Positions 1 through 11,703 of a DNA stretch of 64,000 nt are shown here, one piece after another (position 1 is the stretch's first letter; every line of letters starts with the position of its first letter). This DNA comes from Rhipicephalus microplus (taxonomy: Eukaryota > Arthropoda > Arachnida > Ixodida > Ixodidae): positions 458,056,376 to 458,120,375 of the forward strand of contig NC_134710.1 of assembly GCF_043290135.1 (NCBI RefSeq), in the 5' to 3' direction. The translations under genes and the position numbers were made by a program. The notes under the pieces were generated by a model. It was not told where the DNA came from. It worked only from the letters and a program-made list of their open reading frames with translations, and ran no database searches.

Positions 1-1450
1 TTCCTTCACCTTCTTCTTAACCGAAAATTCTTTTTGGTTGGCAACCTGCTGCTTTCTATGTATTTACCAGTCAATTTTCTTGTTCGCCTCCTCCATTTTG
101 TGTCGACATTCTTGATGTACAACTAGCTGAATACCTTCATAGCCGAACGCTCCTCCCCCATTTTTCTCAATCGCTTCTGAAGTATTTTCTTGCTGCTAGC
201 TTCCCTACCCTCAAATGATGTCCATCCCAATGCCATATCACCTTGTACTCCCTGTTTTGGTGTAACCCTGTGAGCTCCTAAGCCAAGCCTACCTATTCCA
301 CGTTGCTTAATTTCTAATCTTGCTTGAACTTCTAATCTCATGCACAAGACCGCATTGCCGAACGTCCGACCAGGAACAATGACACCTTTCCATATTCCTC
401 TCACAACATCATACCTATTGTAATTCTACAGTGCCCTGTTTTTCATTACCGCTGCATTCCTGTTACCTTTAGTCGACGCGTATATTTCGTGTTTCCTTAG
501 GTACTCGGCCCCATTGCTTATCCATACGCTCAGATATTTGTATTTATCTGTTATCTCTAGCGTGAGCTCCTGTATTCTAAGCTCACTATCTTCATTGTCA
601 TCAAAAATCATGACTGCTGATTTTTCCTTACAAAATCTGAAATCAAACCTATCTCCCCCATTACCGCAGATGTCCACCAATCTCTGCAAATATTTCTTAA
701 TGTCGGCCATTAGCACTATATCATCTGCGTACATCAATGCTGGTCATGCCTGTTCGATGACTTTTTCTTGTTTGACGAAAGAGAGGTTGAAGCCCAGTCC
801 ACTGCCCTCTAAATTGGCCTCTAATCGTTGTTGGTACATCTTGAATAATAATGGTGACAGGGGACACCCCTTCTAAGCCCCCGTTTTACCCCTGCAGGCT
901 TGGATACCTGTTTTTTCCACTTTATAATTACCTTGTTACTATTATAGATATCGTTTAAATGATTAGTGACTACATCTTCCACGCCTATTGTGTCCAGTAT
1001 TCCCCACAATTCCTCTTGAACCACGCTATTGTACGCTACCTTGATATCCAAAATGCTAGCCGCAGGGGCCTGTGTTCCTTTCCTGCTATTTCGATGCACT
1101 GCGTCAGTGAGAACCGATTGTCTTCCAACCTCCTGTGTTTCCGAAACCCATTCTGCAATTCCCCACAGCACCCCCTCATGCTCTATCCGTGCCTGCAATC
1201 TTTCTTTTATAATCTGCATCGCCAGCCTGTAGACCACTGTTGTCAGTGTTAAAGGACGGTAGTTGTTCATGTCAGCTTTGTCCCCCTTTCCTTTATAGAT
1301 CATGCTCAACCTGATAAGTTTTATCTATCGGGAACTTCTCCATCAATTATTAGTTTGCTCACTGCCTCTCTCAAAGCCTGCTTAGACTTCGGACAAAATG
1401 TCTTAATCAGCATATTTGGAATTCTACCTCTGATTCTAGGGCGAGAGTTC
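1..1450 (-). pseudogene. LINE (non-LTR retrotransposon) reverse transcriptase, 5'-truncated and frameshifted
   Basis: Read on the minus strand this is the RT of a non-LTR retrotransposon, which copies its own RNA at a nicked target. The order is right: a fingers segment with NNYRPLT at about 1255-1275, the motif A region (LDIKVAYNSV, where the usual second acidic position is asparagine), then MYADDIVLMA with the catalytic YADD at 720-731, then thumb sequence (123-404). The segments lie in three frames (821-1309, 426-737, 123-404), so frameshifts have broken the gene. Weaker coding similarity continues to about 1440, where the copy seems to start, and to base 1, so the 3' end is outside the window. 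The RT style fits the family whose 5' half appears at 62-64 kb; that link is from memory of tick LINEs. Clade unresolved. Confidence 0.85.
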
Positions 1451-2920
1451 CCTCTAGTGTATGTTTAGATAACTATTTGATGAATGCCTTGATATGCATC
1501 GAAGACAAGGCAGTGTGTGCAGCTGCTCGTTTACACCTTCGCATTACATGATTTCCACAATGCACGAGATCTGTTGACTATTTCTAATGATGGTCTTCGG
1601 TAAATTTTCTTTCTCGAAGACGTATACTGAAGTATTACCCGTAAAAGAGACGCTTCTGTAATAGATGCAAGTTTACTTGACCTGTGATTTTTTTTCACAA
1701 AGTTTGGCTTAAAGTGCACACGTTGGTTCAACAATCCTACAATTAAACTTTTACTGATGAATGCACACAGCAATAAAAAACGACCTTTGTGTGTTACGTG
1801 CGTTTTTTTGTTTTTTTTTCAACGAAAGACATCTGCGAGGATAATTCATTTAGTGTTAAAGATTTATTGAACAATGTTGGTGAAGTTGCTGGGCAGCTCT
1901 CAAAAGCCCTTTTGCTTGCTGCCACTTCACGCCGACCGTTCGCACTCCGATAAAGCAGCTGCAGTGGCGGCTTTGACTTCGGGCTGAAACAAAAAGAAAT
2001 ATTGGCATAACAGTATTTGTGGTAGGCTACTCAGTGGTTCAGAGAAGTTACGCCACCAGCGTCTTTGTAAGCGTAGTAGATAGGACTTCTTTCAAGTTCC
2101 ACAACCTCCACTTTCTCGCAATTAATGTCAAAACTTACCACTTTTAAGCACTGCACAGTACGTTTCGGGTGCGCGGGGCGTGTATTGAAGAGGTTGGCAA
2201 AAGTTTTTAAAGAAGTTATTATAATATGGCTAGCACCGCATCTTCTCAAGTTATTATTAAGGAAAGAAGGGGACATTTAAGGGCTTATTGTTCTTTGATA
2301 GACTGACATCAATAAAAACCAACAGACGAGAGAAAGGTATGAAAGGCAGAGAGGTTAACCCGAGAATAAATGTCTCCTTTGCTGCCCTGCAATGGCCAAG
2401 GAGTAAGGAGAGACAGAAAAGTAGGGCAAAGAGGAAAGAGAACGAGATGAGGGAAACATAGGTACGAGTGTGAAAATAGTGTAACGAGGCGTTCAGCTCG
2501 CAGAAACTTTCGCAGCGTTTTCGCTGCTTTGCTGCGTTAAGCTCGATTCATCTGGCATTCCAAAATCGATTTCTGTGAAAGCAGCTGGTTATAGACGCAT
2601 AAAAACACGGCTGGGTGGGGCTGTCTCTGACCCGTGTACTGAGGGCTCTGACAATTCATGTTGAATGGTGTAGTCAGGACTGCAATGGTAATAGGCAGCA
2701 CCATCTCCCCATGCGATGTGGCAAGCAAAGGCTCTTGTAAAGGACATTCCATGCCACATGCGGCAGAGAACGGTCGTCTCCCATCTGGGTAGGCCACATA
2801 CATCAAGGCGGGAAAAGCGAGCGTGGAGAAAATTTGGCAGATTTGACATACACTCTGCGAAGTCGTGCGCGAGTGTATTAAATAACAGTCTTTCCTTTGC
2901 GTATTGCAGGCACATTGAAC
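1451..2920. other. No gene recognised
   Basis: Only short ORFs without recognisable domains occur here. A G/A-rich stretch near 2340-2470 looks like dispersed tick repeat sequence, but this is an impression only. Confidence 0.5.
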
Positions 2921-2991
<71 letters not shown>

Positions 2992-3019
2992 CATCTATCT
3001 ATCTATCTATCCATCTATA
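2921..3019 (+). repeat. (ATCT)n microsatellite
   Basis: An uninterrupted ATCT run to about 2990 is followed by units carrying a CCATCT variant. The sequence right after it is shared with the sequence after a second ATCT array at 44139-44211. Confidence 0.97.
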
Positions 3020-3180
3020 TAACTGTCTGTGTATCTATCCGCCTTCTCTGGGCATTCTCGTCTACAACACCATAACTTGGCGAAACTAATATTCAAATAG
3101 GTAGATTAAGATGGTTGGATGAAAATAGCTCGCTGGTCATGACATGAATACGGTGGCAATTGTCACGTGCACGTCTTCAA
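3020..3180 (+). repeat. Dispersed repeat adjoining the (ATCT)n array
   Basis: The segment starting CTTGGCG and including GACATGAATA lines up with 44248-44345 in the same order and orientation. Both copies have an ATCT array directly upstream. I see this by eye; the copies are diverged and contain small indels. This suggests a dispersed repeat with a microsatellite head rather than a simple microsatellite. Coding capacity: none seen. Confidence 0.55.
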
Positions 3181-3984
3181 AACTTTTTCGCTCGACACCT
3201 TTGACATATACCGTAAACCTCGGAAGGGTATGTGTGACAGATATGCGGGCACAAGTTATTGGCACTTTATAACTGCCAACGTCGATTGGCAGTATATATA
3301 TAATCAGGAACGGGGAGAACAGACATTGGTAATTGAAGGAGATAGAGTTAATAAAAAGCTCACATTGACAGCGTTAACCCGACGAATGCAAAGAATAAAT
3401 ATCAAGGTCCCAGAAGGAACCGAACTCAAGAGTTATGCGCATAACAGTCAAGCATTTAATATCTCAGACACATCAGGTCCCGAAAAGGTTTGAACAAAAA
3501 ACACTATGCAGGCTTAATGGCGGTTAAACGCGCGCGTGTTTTCATTGCCGGCTATCCAACTTTTTAATCATTACACATAGACTCCTCTAGTACAGCCGCC
3601 ACGTCCGGCCAACGTCTACTGTAATTAAGTACCATCGACATTTGTCGATTTATGTAGCAGTGTTCCGAGATATCATCTACGCGAGCATAAGCGTCTTGTA
3701 TCAGCTTACTACGTCTGGTGTTGCTAATACGTATGTTGCTGTGAGCATCGTTACCCAAATGTAAATAACTAGTTATATGCAACACACAAGACTGCGTGAC
3801 ATAGGTTCGTACATACAACATTTGTTCACATATATGTGGCGTCCTTTTGTAACGTTTCTCTCAACAAAATATTGCAACAAAACCACCTTCCCTTGGCATG
3901 CATCACATAACACCAATTCTCAGGCTTCATGAGATCTGCAAAATTTCAATCTTTGCTGCTGTGTCATTTTGTTATGGTGAAATG

Positions 3985-4470
3985 GGTTACATCACGTCAT
4001 TTTCATGGCGTGTTGCTTAGCTCCATCGTCGGCACACTCATTCGACTTGTGATGCCACGGTGGCTTGGTAACCGCATAAAAGTTACATGTTGTGCTTTGT
4101 CTATTAGTTGATTGTACAGTTGTGTTTCTAGCACTAATTGATCTTGAGAGCCACGACGTGAAGCGATTCCAGCATGTTCGAGAGCACAATTCGAATCAGT
4201 AAAAATGCTCCAATGAATAGTGCTACTCGATGAGCGGTGCACTTGCCGCGAGCTTCATGGCTTTCGATGTTGTTTTATGTGGCAATCGAAACAATGATTT
4301 CGGATTTGGCTGACAGGATCTCAGCTCGTGCAGATCCTCCAGCAATTGACAAGCCTTCTATGTGAAGCTTAACGTTGCGTTTGTATTGCCGCGCGTATAT
4401 GCCAGCGGCGGCGACAAAGAAACAGCGCGAGTGTTCTTTGTCGATTGCTAGAATGAAGAGGACGTTCCAA
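3985..4470 (-). pseudogene. LINE RNase H domain fragment
   Basis: On the minus strand the frame around 4003-4242 reads like the RNase H domain found at the C-terminal part of I/R1/Jockey-type LINE ORF2: SIFTDSNCALE with the second-site aspartate, then LVLETQLYNQLIDK, then LPSHRGITS, which matches the common LPSHCGI pattern. Upstream on the same strand (about 4250-4460) similarity to the start of the domain continues in another frame. RNase H would remove RNA from RNA-DNA hybrids during retrotransposition. No RT or endonuclease adjoins it, so this is an isolated fragment. Confidence 0.65.
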
Positions 4471-4499
4471 TGTCTTCTGTGAGCGATAAAGTGTATTTG

Positions 4500-6046
4500 T
4501 CGATGATTATTCGTGTGCTCGTCGATCCCACACCGTCACACTGTGGAGGTGCTGGTTAGTCGTCAAGCTTTGCACCCGTTCGTGGACACGACATTGAAGC
4601 CCGGAATCGCAACCATGCGTCGACGCACCAATCCCCCGTTTCACAGTCGCGGTCAGCTAGGCTTTTCAACCGAGTCAATCCCCTGCGAGAAAGCACCAAA
4701 ATCTTTTGCTTTCTTCAGTCATTAAGGCCACTGCAGCTTCACAGTACAAGCCACTTTAAAATTCAATGATTTGCAATTGTTTTCATGATGAAGATCATGA
4801 AAACTGCCAAGACTGTTGGGACCAGTTCGTACACTTTGCGAGGTACAGCCAAAGGGCCACCCCAGAGAATAAGCTGGCGAATGTCTACTTCTACCTGAAA
4901 GACAACACCCAGTAGTGATACATCAACCGGAAAAGCAGCTTGGCTACGTGGGACGACTTCTGCAAACAGCTGATTACACATTTATTAGTCTGGACAGAAA
5001 AGAGAATGCGCAGCGAGGCTTGCAAGTTTGAATCTAAAAACCAAATGAGAGCGTTATTATGTCCGCCGAGGACATGATTCATCTTCACCGCAGGGCAGAC
5101 TCCGAGATGCAGAAACAAAAAGAAAAAAAGTTACGGTATCTCATGCGATGCGTTAAGGATCAACTTTTTGCTGGGCTTGTGAGAAATCCACCAACCACCG
5201 TAACAGAGTTCACCAAAGAAGCCACAGCCGTTCAACGGGTTCTACAGCAAAGATACCGCCAGCATCACCCGGTCAACTTTGTAGCGAGTAGTACCATTAT
5301 GGCTGCAGCGACTCTCTGCGGCAACCACAGGCTTCTGCGGGAAGTCATCAGTGAGGTTCTGCGAGAGGAGCTTCGACAGCTCGGCTTCAGGACCGTCAGG
5401 CTCTTTCTTCCTCAAGCTACGGTGATGTGCTACGACATCTTACTAAGACAGATGCAGTCCACTGACCCGTCGTTTTAACTACGCCACCACCGACTGCAAT
5501 GACTGAACCACCCCCAGCTGTGCAAACAAAGCCGCTCTCAGCGCGGGCGACTTTCACGACCTCGCCAATCTCACCGACAAGACGAGTGACGCATGGTCAG
5601 CACGCGAACCCTACAACGTGGTTCACTAATAAGTAACCACTGATTTACCTGTCTCAGTAAACTGATTTTTGGCGTACCGTTGACCATCGACCACTATGCT
5701 TTCATAATGGCGAATCAGGACACGTTTGCAGAGTTTGCTGTTATCGCGACGCTCAGTAATCGAAATTTCCTCGCCAGTCTTATTACAGTACGTATGACGG
5801 TCGACGCACGTACAACGATGCTCCTATGAACACCCCACCGCGGAATTCAGCAACGCCCAGATCACGTTCTCCATATCCTGCGCGAGACAGTTCATCTAAT
5901 CGTCGCAGTTTTTCTCAGGTCACCAAGGGCAGGTCCCCTAGCCCGGGAAGAGGAAACTACGTGTTGCGAGTTAATCTTTCTTGGCGTTGGCTGCCTTCGA
6001 GGAAAAAATTCGTGATGCCAGCAGAATCTCACGTGACATTAGGTTG
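4500..6046 (+). pseudogene. Ty3/gypsy gag remnant (old element)
   Basis: Gag of a degraded Ty3/gypsy retrotransposon. A plausible start is the ATG at 4615, in a frame that stops at 4725. Capsid-like sequence follows in broken frames from about 4780 (NKLANVYFYLKD, LATWDDFCKQLITHL), then the clear frame 5059-5478 with KKLRYLMRCVKDQLFAGL. A zinc-knuckle remnant (GESGHVCRVC) lies near 5697-5745, with the second cysteine replaced by asparagine. A basic, serine/arginine/proline-rich tail (RSPSPGRGN) follows near 5930. The style agrees with the RT fragment at 8684 and the pol remains at 13465-14970, so these may once have been one element, now separated by 6.05-8.66 kb. At least three frameshifts are present. 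Confidence 0.8.
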
Positions 6047-6049
6047 ATT

Positions 6050-8660
6050 TATGCTTTCCATCAGTCAATATACAAGAGCGATCGTTTGTTAAATGTCTCG
6101 CACTCAGTTTTGTCATTCTCTTGCAAGCCAGCTATGCTATGTCCCGACTGAATACCGTGCGCGAGAAATTGAGTCCGCATCGTTTTTTTTTTGTTTGCAA
6201 GAGCACAAGCAAAGAAAGCAGCGTCTAATCGAAAAGCGCAAAATAGTAACATGATAGCGTTAAAGAACTCGTTTCGACGGAATTCCAGTGTCGGCATCGG
6301 TGCCGGCGTCGGTGTCAGTGTCTGTGTCGACGTCGTTGGTTACGAGCGGAAAATCATCATCTTATACGTGACATAATAATTTAGAAAGATGCAAACAAAA
6401 TAAATAATATAAAGTTCTGTAGCAGAGAGGGGACCGAAACAGGGTTGCTTGGCTCTGTGTGGGGATCTTACCCTGATCGTTTTCTTGGCAAGGGGATGCT
6501 TTATCACAGGGCCACGCCTCTGCTAAATAAAAAAGTAAAAAGAACTCCTTCTGCTTGAAATGCAGTGAAAGTAGCTTTCATGCCTCTGAAACACACCCAA
6601 TTTGTATACACGCGTCACAATGCAACATGAATTATTGCAGTAAAATAGTGCATGGTACAAGCCTCCAATGTAAATGGGCATCAGAATTTGTGATTATCAA
6701 TAACAGCTCTATAGTTTGAAGCTGGTTCCCGACACTCTAAAAACTGCGGAGGGTAATGCAGGAGTAAAAAGGCAAAGTTACTCTTCACAGTGTTCTTCTA
6801 CCCTCGCAATACGTCAGATAGAATAAAATTCATTTTCATTCTGTATGCAACGAGAGTGAAACAGATTTCTACTCTTCCTCTCTTCGAAATCAGTAATGGG
6901 AGAGTCAAACGCGGTTTTACTCCTGCTCCTAATTACTTTTAGATGCGTGGGCACAGGGTGAGTGATTAGCACAACCCAATAACCACGCATATATGCAGTA
7001 AAACGTACTGGATTTGTTCGTTGAAACGTTAGAGACGAATAACAAAAAGAACTGCGTTTACACATGCGGAAGTGAATTTCAGCGCACTAGAAGGCAAATG
7101 GAACTTTTAATATCCACGTTGTTAGCCTTGCATTTGCGTACCGGAGTGAGTAAATACTATTTCAATCAATAGGTCACGATCAAAACTCACTAGAAACAGC
7201 TAGGCATTCTCTTTATATATTATTCATGTTTTCGCTTTTACCATCGCACACAGGCGATAGTGTCGTAAAACTAACGTATGATATGGCAGTGAAATAGGGT
7301 CGCTTTAGTCGTAGAACGTGAACAAGAATGACCTAAAATACGTTTAAGGTGGTACAAAACTCTAAATTGTTTAGTGTACTCCTCGGAAGCGCAATGTTTT
7401 TGTACGCAGAATTGACTAACCACTTCGTGAGTCAGTTCAATTTACCTTCATATAATCGGTTGCGCTATTCTTCCATTTTCTACTGTAAAACAACGTGTCA
7501 GATAGACGTTGTGATCTCACGAAGCACAAAACAAGCACAGTAAACACGTTAGCTACAATCCGTATGGTTTTGAGAAGCCTGGAGACACTCAAATCTGGTG
7601 CTGGAGTCTAAACAAGGAAATGCAGATATGTGTACAACATTGCCTATGACATAAATAAACACAAATTTACCGTCTTCCTGTGTGGTGTAGTGGTTAGCGT
7701 GTGAAGCTTACAATACGCAGTTCCTACTAAGGTTGAGGATGTGAGTCCCACACGTACTTGTTTTTTGTTTAAATTTTACTTTTTTGTTGTAGTGCTCATA
7801 CTTAACTATCCCTTCAAATCGCGCGTTGAGATTTCTTAAAAACATATAAAAGCCCCATTTCGGCTCAAGTTCTGGTTTTTTTTGTGAGGTGTACTACTAC
7901 TTTCACCGGTGTGGTTATGCTGCTCTGTTTCGGGCAGCGATATGTAACTCTGTTGAGGGGGAGTGCTTTGACCTGTTCTAGGAGAATCGCTGTACTCTGC
8001 CTGAACAAGAGGTGATTCCTTCTGGTAAAGGGAGTGAAATATGGGACAAAAAAGTACTCTTTTAAACAGAGTGCCCAGCGCTCTCTTAGTTTTTAGAGTG
8101 CCCTATAGAAGCCACAGAAGCTACTGCGGCTATTCTCTTAAGGCCACGCATAGTAGGTGCATAGCAAACTTAAAAATGTTTCATGCATAAAGTGTTTGAA
8201 ATACGCACTAGCAACAGGTTGTCACTATTGCGTTCAACTTCTAAAGGCCAAACTTTAGGGTTTCCTAAATTCTGTCTGCGTTAAATGTTAGTGCTGACAT
8301 TTCACGCGTTTTAATGATAATTAGGTGGCGAGAAAGATGTAGTGCTCCTAGGGTTGGTAGTGAAAGTGAGAAAGAATATATTGTCTCACAATTGAACTCG
8401 ATGTGGTTTAGAGGCCAATTAACTGTAGAAACTGTTGTGCCAGTGTGAGAAAAGATAAGTAGACCAAAACTTTGCTTACCACTCGCAGGGACAGAACCTG
8501 CAGCCTTCGATTAACGCGTCGCCCGTTCACTTTATGGAGCATGTGCGTAGTTCATTTAATCCATTTAAATGTGGGAGTGGGAGCCAGTGCCACTGGAAAC
8601 TACGACGGATACTAAAGGCTACTACGTGTAATAATGTTACGTGCTACGTGTAATAAGGTA
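6050..8660. other. No gene recognised; possible tRNA-like repeats
   Basis: No ORF here has a recognisable domain. Three segments look weakly tRNA-like: 6440-6530 (minus), 7680-7765 (plus) and 8475-8535 (minus). A short GTC-rich run lies near 6288-6335. The stretch separates the old gypsy gag from its RT, so it may hold an inserted but unrecognised element. Confidence 0.5.
7680..7800 (+). repeat. tRNA-like SINE, degenerate (tentative)
   Basis: GTAGTGGTTAGCG resembles a Pol III A box. A poor B-box-like segment (GGATGTGAGTCCCAC) follows about 50 bases later, and the copy runs into T-rich sequence. Similar layouts occur at 33840-33995 (minus) and 51683-51790 (plus). The weak B box makes this uncertain; it could be chance. 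Confidence 0.35.
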
Positions 8661-8683
8661 ATGTGCCAGCACGCTGAAAAACC

Positions 8684-8782
8684 TTGTTCCACGCTCGCCG
8701 TCATGAAAGGAGGACGAAACCCCGTTTGTGGATTGATTATCGCCACCTGAACAAAGTTACGAAGGACGTGTATCCTCGTCAC
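8684..8782 (+). pseudogene. Ty3/gypsy RT fragment, left half of the interrupted old element
   Basis: The frame reads KPRLWIDYRHLNKVTKDVYP, the conserved RT fingers segment of a gypsy pol. It stops exactly where the younger LTR element begins at 8783. The RT continues on the far side of that element at 13465, after a repeated GTCAC. The two halves are therefore one RT domain split by a later insertion. Confidence 0.9.
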
Positions 8783-8960
8783 TGTGATAACGCCTACTGC
8801 GTGACGTTTCACTTCGTCATCAGCTGCGCTGACACGGCAGCGTATAAGCAACCGCATGCCTATAAAAGCGTGGCCCAAGAATAAACCAGAGGATTCCTTG
8901 TTCTGCAGCTGACACTGTTGTTCTTTGTGTACGGCAGCTTGGCTGCCTAACTCTACTACA
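8783..8960 (+). repeat. 5' LTR
   Basis: It is 178 bp, runs from TGTGATAACG to CTACTACA and matches the 3' LTR at 13287-13464 over its whole length. I count about nine substitutions and no indels. It carries its own TATA box and polyadenylation signal. Confidence 0.97.
8861..8885 (+). promoter_or_regulatory. LTR TATA box (8861-8868) and AATAAA (8880-8885)
   Basis: TATAAAAG is followed 11 bases later by AATAAA. Both are conserved in the 3' LTR (13365-13372 and 13384-13389). In such short LTRs the TATA box would start the genomic RNA. That so short a distance could serve both initiation in the 5' LTR and polyadenylation in the 3' LTR is inference. Confidence 0.7.
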
Positions 8961-8961
8961 C

Positions 8962-8979
8962 TGGCGACAAGGTTGGGAT
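8962..8979 (+). promoter_or_regulatory. Primer-binding site
   Basis: TGGCGACAAGGTTGGGAT begins one base after the 5' LTR. A TGG start fits pairing with the CCA end of a tRNA primer. I cannot name the tRNA without a search. Confidence 0.75.
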
Positions 8980-9047
8980 CCGGTCGGCTTTCCACGTGCT
9001 TCTGTTGCTGCTGAAGTCAAGACGACGACTGCGTGGGTGTCACTGCA

Positions 9048-9844
9048 ATGACGAAGGTGGGAAAACTTGACATTTTTGATGAAAGGAGGGATAGCTTCGA
9101 GTCCTACCTGGAAAGATTTGAGCTTTCTGTCTCGGCAAAAGATGCGACGAAAGGCAAGAAGCTACCTGTTTTCTTGACAGTTGTAGGCCCTCGAGTGTAT
9201 GAGGTTCTGAAGGACCTGTTAATACCACACTCGCCAGCCAGCGAAACGTATGACGAGGTGACGACTCTGTTGAAAGGTCACTACAGTCCCCGAAAGGCCG
9301 TGATAACCGAAAGAGGCCGATTTAACCGAAGGGTGCAGTTAGAACAAGAAACTGTGGCTAAATTCGTGGTGCAGCTAAAGCAGTTCGCCAGAAGTTGCGA
9401 GTTTGGAAAGTTTTTCGACGAAGCGCTTAGAGACAGACTTGTCACCGGGCTGCGCTGCACAAATACACAACGCGAGCTGTTCGCAGCTGAAAAATCGACA
9501 TTCGAAGAGGCGTGTAAAATTGCTTTAAACCGTGAGCTAGCTTCCACACAAACCCGGGCATTGTCGTTGGAAGAACACCAAGGTAGTTCACAAAAGCGCT
9601 CCGGCCTAGAAGTTGATGCTCTCAGGCAAAGCAGTCATCGCAGGGACAGCTGTTGTGGCAAACGGAGTGCCCAGAGTGTTTCCGTTGCGGCAAACGCCAT
9701 ACTTCGGAAAGTTGCCGGTATGGCAAGTATAAGTGCCATAATTGCGGGGAGCAAGGTCACTTGCGAACAATGTGTAGGCAGCGCCCCGGCAGAACAAAGG
9801 CACTGAATGCAATCGATAGTCCGGCAGAGGATTCGGATGAATAG
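9048..9844 (+). pseudogene. gag polyprotein with two zinc knuckles, frameshifted
   Basis: Structural protein of the young gypsy element; it would form the particle and package RNA. I choose the ATG at 9048, since the frame upstream lacks one. The first 200 residues have the retrotransposon-gag fold signature (SFESYLERFEL near the start, then FVVQLKQFARSCEFG and LRDRLVTGL). Near 9640-9655 the frame shifts, and the correct frame (9653-9844) carries two knuckles: CFRCGKRHTSESC and CHNCGEQGHLRTMC. Beyond the shift the original frame gives meaningless cysteine-rich sequence to 9806. The product ends at a TAG around 9842. Confidence 0.9.
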
Positions 9845-9869
9845 CAAGAAATATACAGTATAAAATCAA

Positions 9870-10226
9870 TAAGTCTGCCTACTTTGTCACTGTCAGGATT
9901 GAAGGACGAGCCTTCAAGATGCAAATAAATACTGGCGCGTCCGTCACCGTCATGCCGAAATCCGTTTTTCAGCGCGAATTTCCTCAACTGACTATCAAGA
10001 AAGCGACTGTTACTTTAAGGACATACACAGGGGAACTAGTGCCGGTTGTAGGATCAGTGAACGTGCGAGTTGAACACTGTGATGAATCTCATACCCTACT
10101 TGTGTAGATAGTAGAAGGTGGTGGTCGAGAGTTGCCATGTCTGCTTGGTCACAACTGGTTGAGGAAGCTTAAATTAAACTGGCTAGAAGGTCGAGCCGTA
10201 GAGCAAGATCAAAATGTGGATGAATA
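9870..10226 (+). pseudogene. Aspartic protease remnant of the young gypsy element
   Basis: Between gag and RT the frame 9919-10107 has the retroviral-type protease active-site region, but the triad reads NTGAS instead of DTGAS, so the catalytic aspartate is lost. TYTGELVPVVGSVNV follows. A TAG ends the frame at 10105-10107; past it the same frame continues into ELPCLLGHNWL, the usual second half of this protease. Another stop precedes the RT frame at 10227. Confidence 0.85.
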
Positions 10227-11543
10227 ATGAAGAATTTCGAGGCAGTGTTGTTGCCGCAGATCGGGTTCATAAGTGGCTATAAAGCGCAAGTTCTTTTCAA
10301 ACCAAACAGCAAGCCAGTATTTTGCAAGGCTCGACCAGTGCCGTTTGCGCTGAAGCACGCTGTGTCTCAGAAACTGGACTCCTTAGAGCGTGCTGGGATG
10401 TTGAAAAAGGTCACAAGAAGCGATTTGGCAACTCCTTTAGAGGTGGTACCAAAAGATGGAGAAGCAAAAGTACGGCTGTGTGGAGACTACAAGGTAACAG
10501 TGAACCCTGCGCTACTGACTGAGTACTACCCTCTGCCTCTGCCAGAAGACTTATTCACAACTTTAGCAGGCTCTAAGGTATTCTGCGTTCTTGACCTTGC
10601 TTCCGCTTATCAGCAAGTGGAGCTTGACGAAGATGCCAAAGGTATTTTAACGGTAAACACACACCAAGACCTATACCAATACCAGCGGCTCCCTTATTGC
10701 ATCACAAGTGCTCCTGCCATATTCCAGTCACTCATGGACAGGATCCTCAAGGGAGTCACTCAAGTAGGATGTTACATCGATGATATCATAGGAGGGTCAA
10801 GTATTGATGACTGTCGGCTGAAGCTGGAAGAAGTGTTGACCCGGTTACGCGATCACAATGTGACGCTGCGCATGGAAAAATGCAAGCTCTTTTGCAGTGA
10901 AGTTCGCTACCCAGACCACGGAATTTCAGCGGAGGATATCAAGCTACTTGGGTCAAAAGTAAGGGTGATAAAGAATGCACCCGGGCCCAAAAATGCAATG
11001 GAGTTAAAGTCTTTCGTTGGAATGGTAACATTCTGCTCAAAGTTCCTGTTTAACTTGGCAACCAAAGCTGCGCCGCTGTATGAGCTTCTGGGGAAAGGAA
11101 AGCGTTGGAATTGGACAGAAAAATGTGCTCTCGCGTTTCAAGAAACGAAGAACTTTCTCACGACAAGCCTAGTACTCGGTTTTTACGATGCAAATATCCC
11201 CTTGGCTGTTAGCTGTGATGCATCGCAGTATGGGCTCGGCGCAGTTCTCTTCCACAGACTTCTAAATGGCACAGAAAAAACCGTCGCTTTCACCTCCAGA
11301 ACACTGTCGCAAGCTGTACGTGGCTATGCCCAGATCAAGCGAGAATCGTCGGCGATCCATTTTGCCCTCAAGAAATTTCATCGCTACCTATATGGGCGGA
11401 CGTTCCCGTTGTTCACCGACCACCAATCGCTGATAGGCATCTTAGGGCCAGGAAAGCAAGTTCCATCTTTAGCGGCTGCTCACATGCAACGATGGGCTTT
11501 AATTTTGGCTTCTTATCGTTACGACTTGAGATATAGAAAGGAT
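10227..11543 (+). CDS. pol: pol: reverse transcriptase and RNase H of the young gypsy element (open part)
   Basis: This is the longest well-preserved part of pol, about 439 codons. RT: LDLASAYQQ with the motif A aspartate at residue 123, and the catalytic YIDD at residues 183-186 (10773-10784). The connection region has FVGMVTFCSKFL. RNase H: SCDASQYGLGAVLF with the first aspartate at residue 331, then KRESSAIHFAL for the glutamate, then FTDHQSL for the next aspartate. All expected catalytic residues of both enzymes are present. The listed ATG is simply the first in the open frame, because pol normally continues from protease. The frame ends where a SINE is inserted; the missing end of RNase H and the ADALSR linker motif resume at about 11720. 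Confidence 0.93.
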
Positions 11544-11703
11544 TGATTGATTGATTTGTGGGGTTTAACGTCCCAAAACCACCATATGATTATGAGAGAC
11601 GCCGTAGTGGAGGGCTCCGGAAATTTCGACCACCTGGGGTTCTTTAACGTGCACCCAAATCTGAGCACACGGGCCGACGACATTTCCGCCTCCATCGGAA
11701 ATG
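11544..11703 (-). mobile_element. tRNA-derived tick SINE (Ruka-like), truncated, inserted in gypsy pol
   Basis: The TTGA-repeat tail lies at the left, followed by the conserved body (TTTAACGTCCCAAAACC, then the segment around TTTCGACCACCTGGGG). The tRNA-like head is missing, so this is a 5'-truncated copy in minus orientation. It is flanked by GAGATATAGAAAGGAT (11528-11543) and GAGATATAGAAAGGGAT (11704-11720), a target-site duplication with one base lost in the left copy. The right copy keeps the pol reading frame and so represents the original sequence. Confidence 0.93.

Noticed and set aside
3167..3493. A 108-codon plus frame (ending near SDTSGPEKV) that looks protein-like, with a GT directly after its last codons.
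   Set aside because: No recognisable domain, no supporting splice acceptor, and it begins within a dispersed repeat. Not enough to call an exon.
7680..7765. A functional tRNA gene.
   Set aside because: The B box is degenerate and the arms do not pair convincingly; at most a SINE or tRNA pseudogene.
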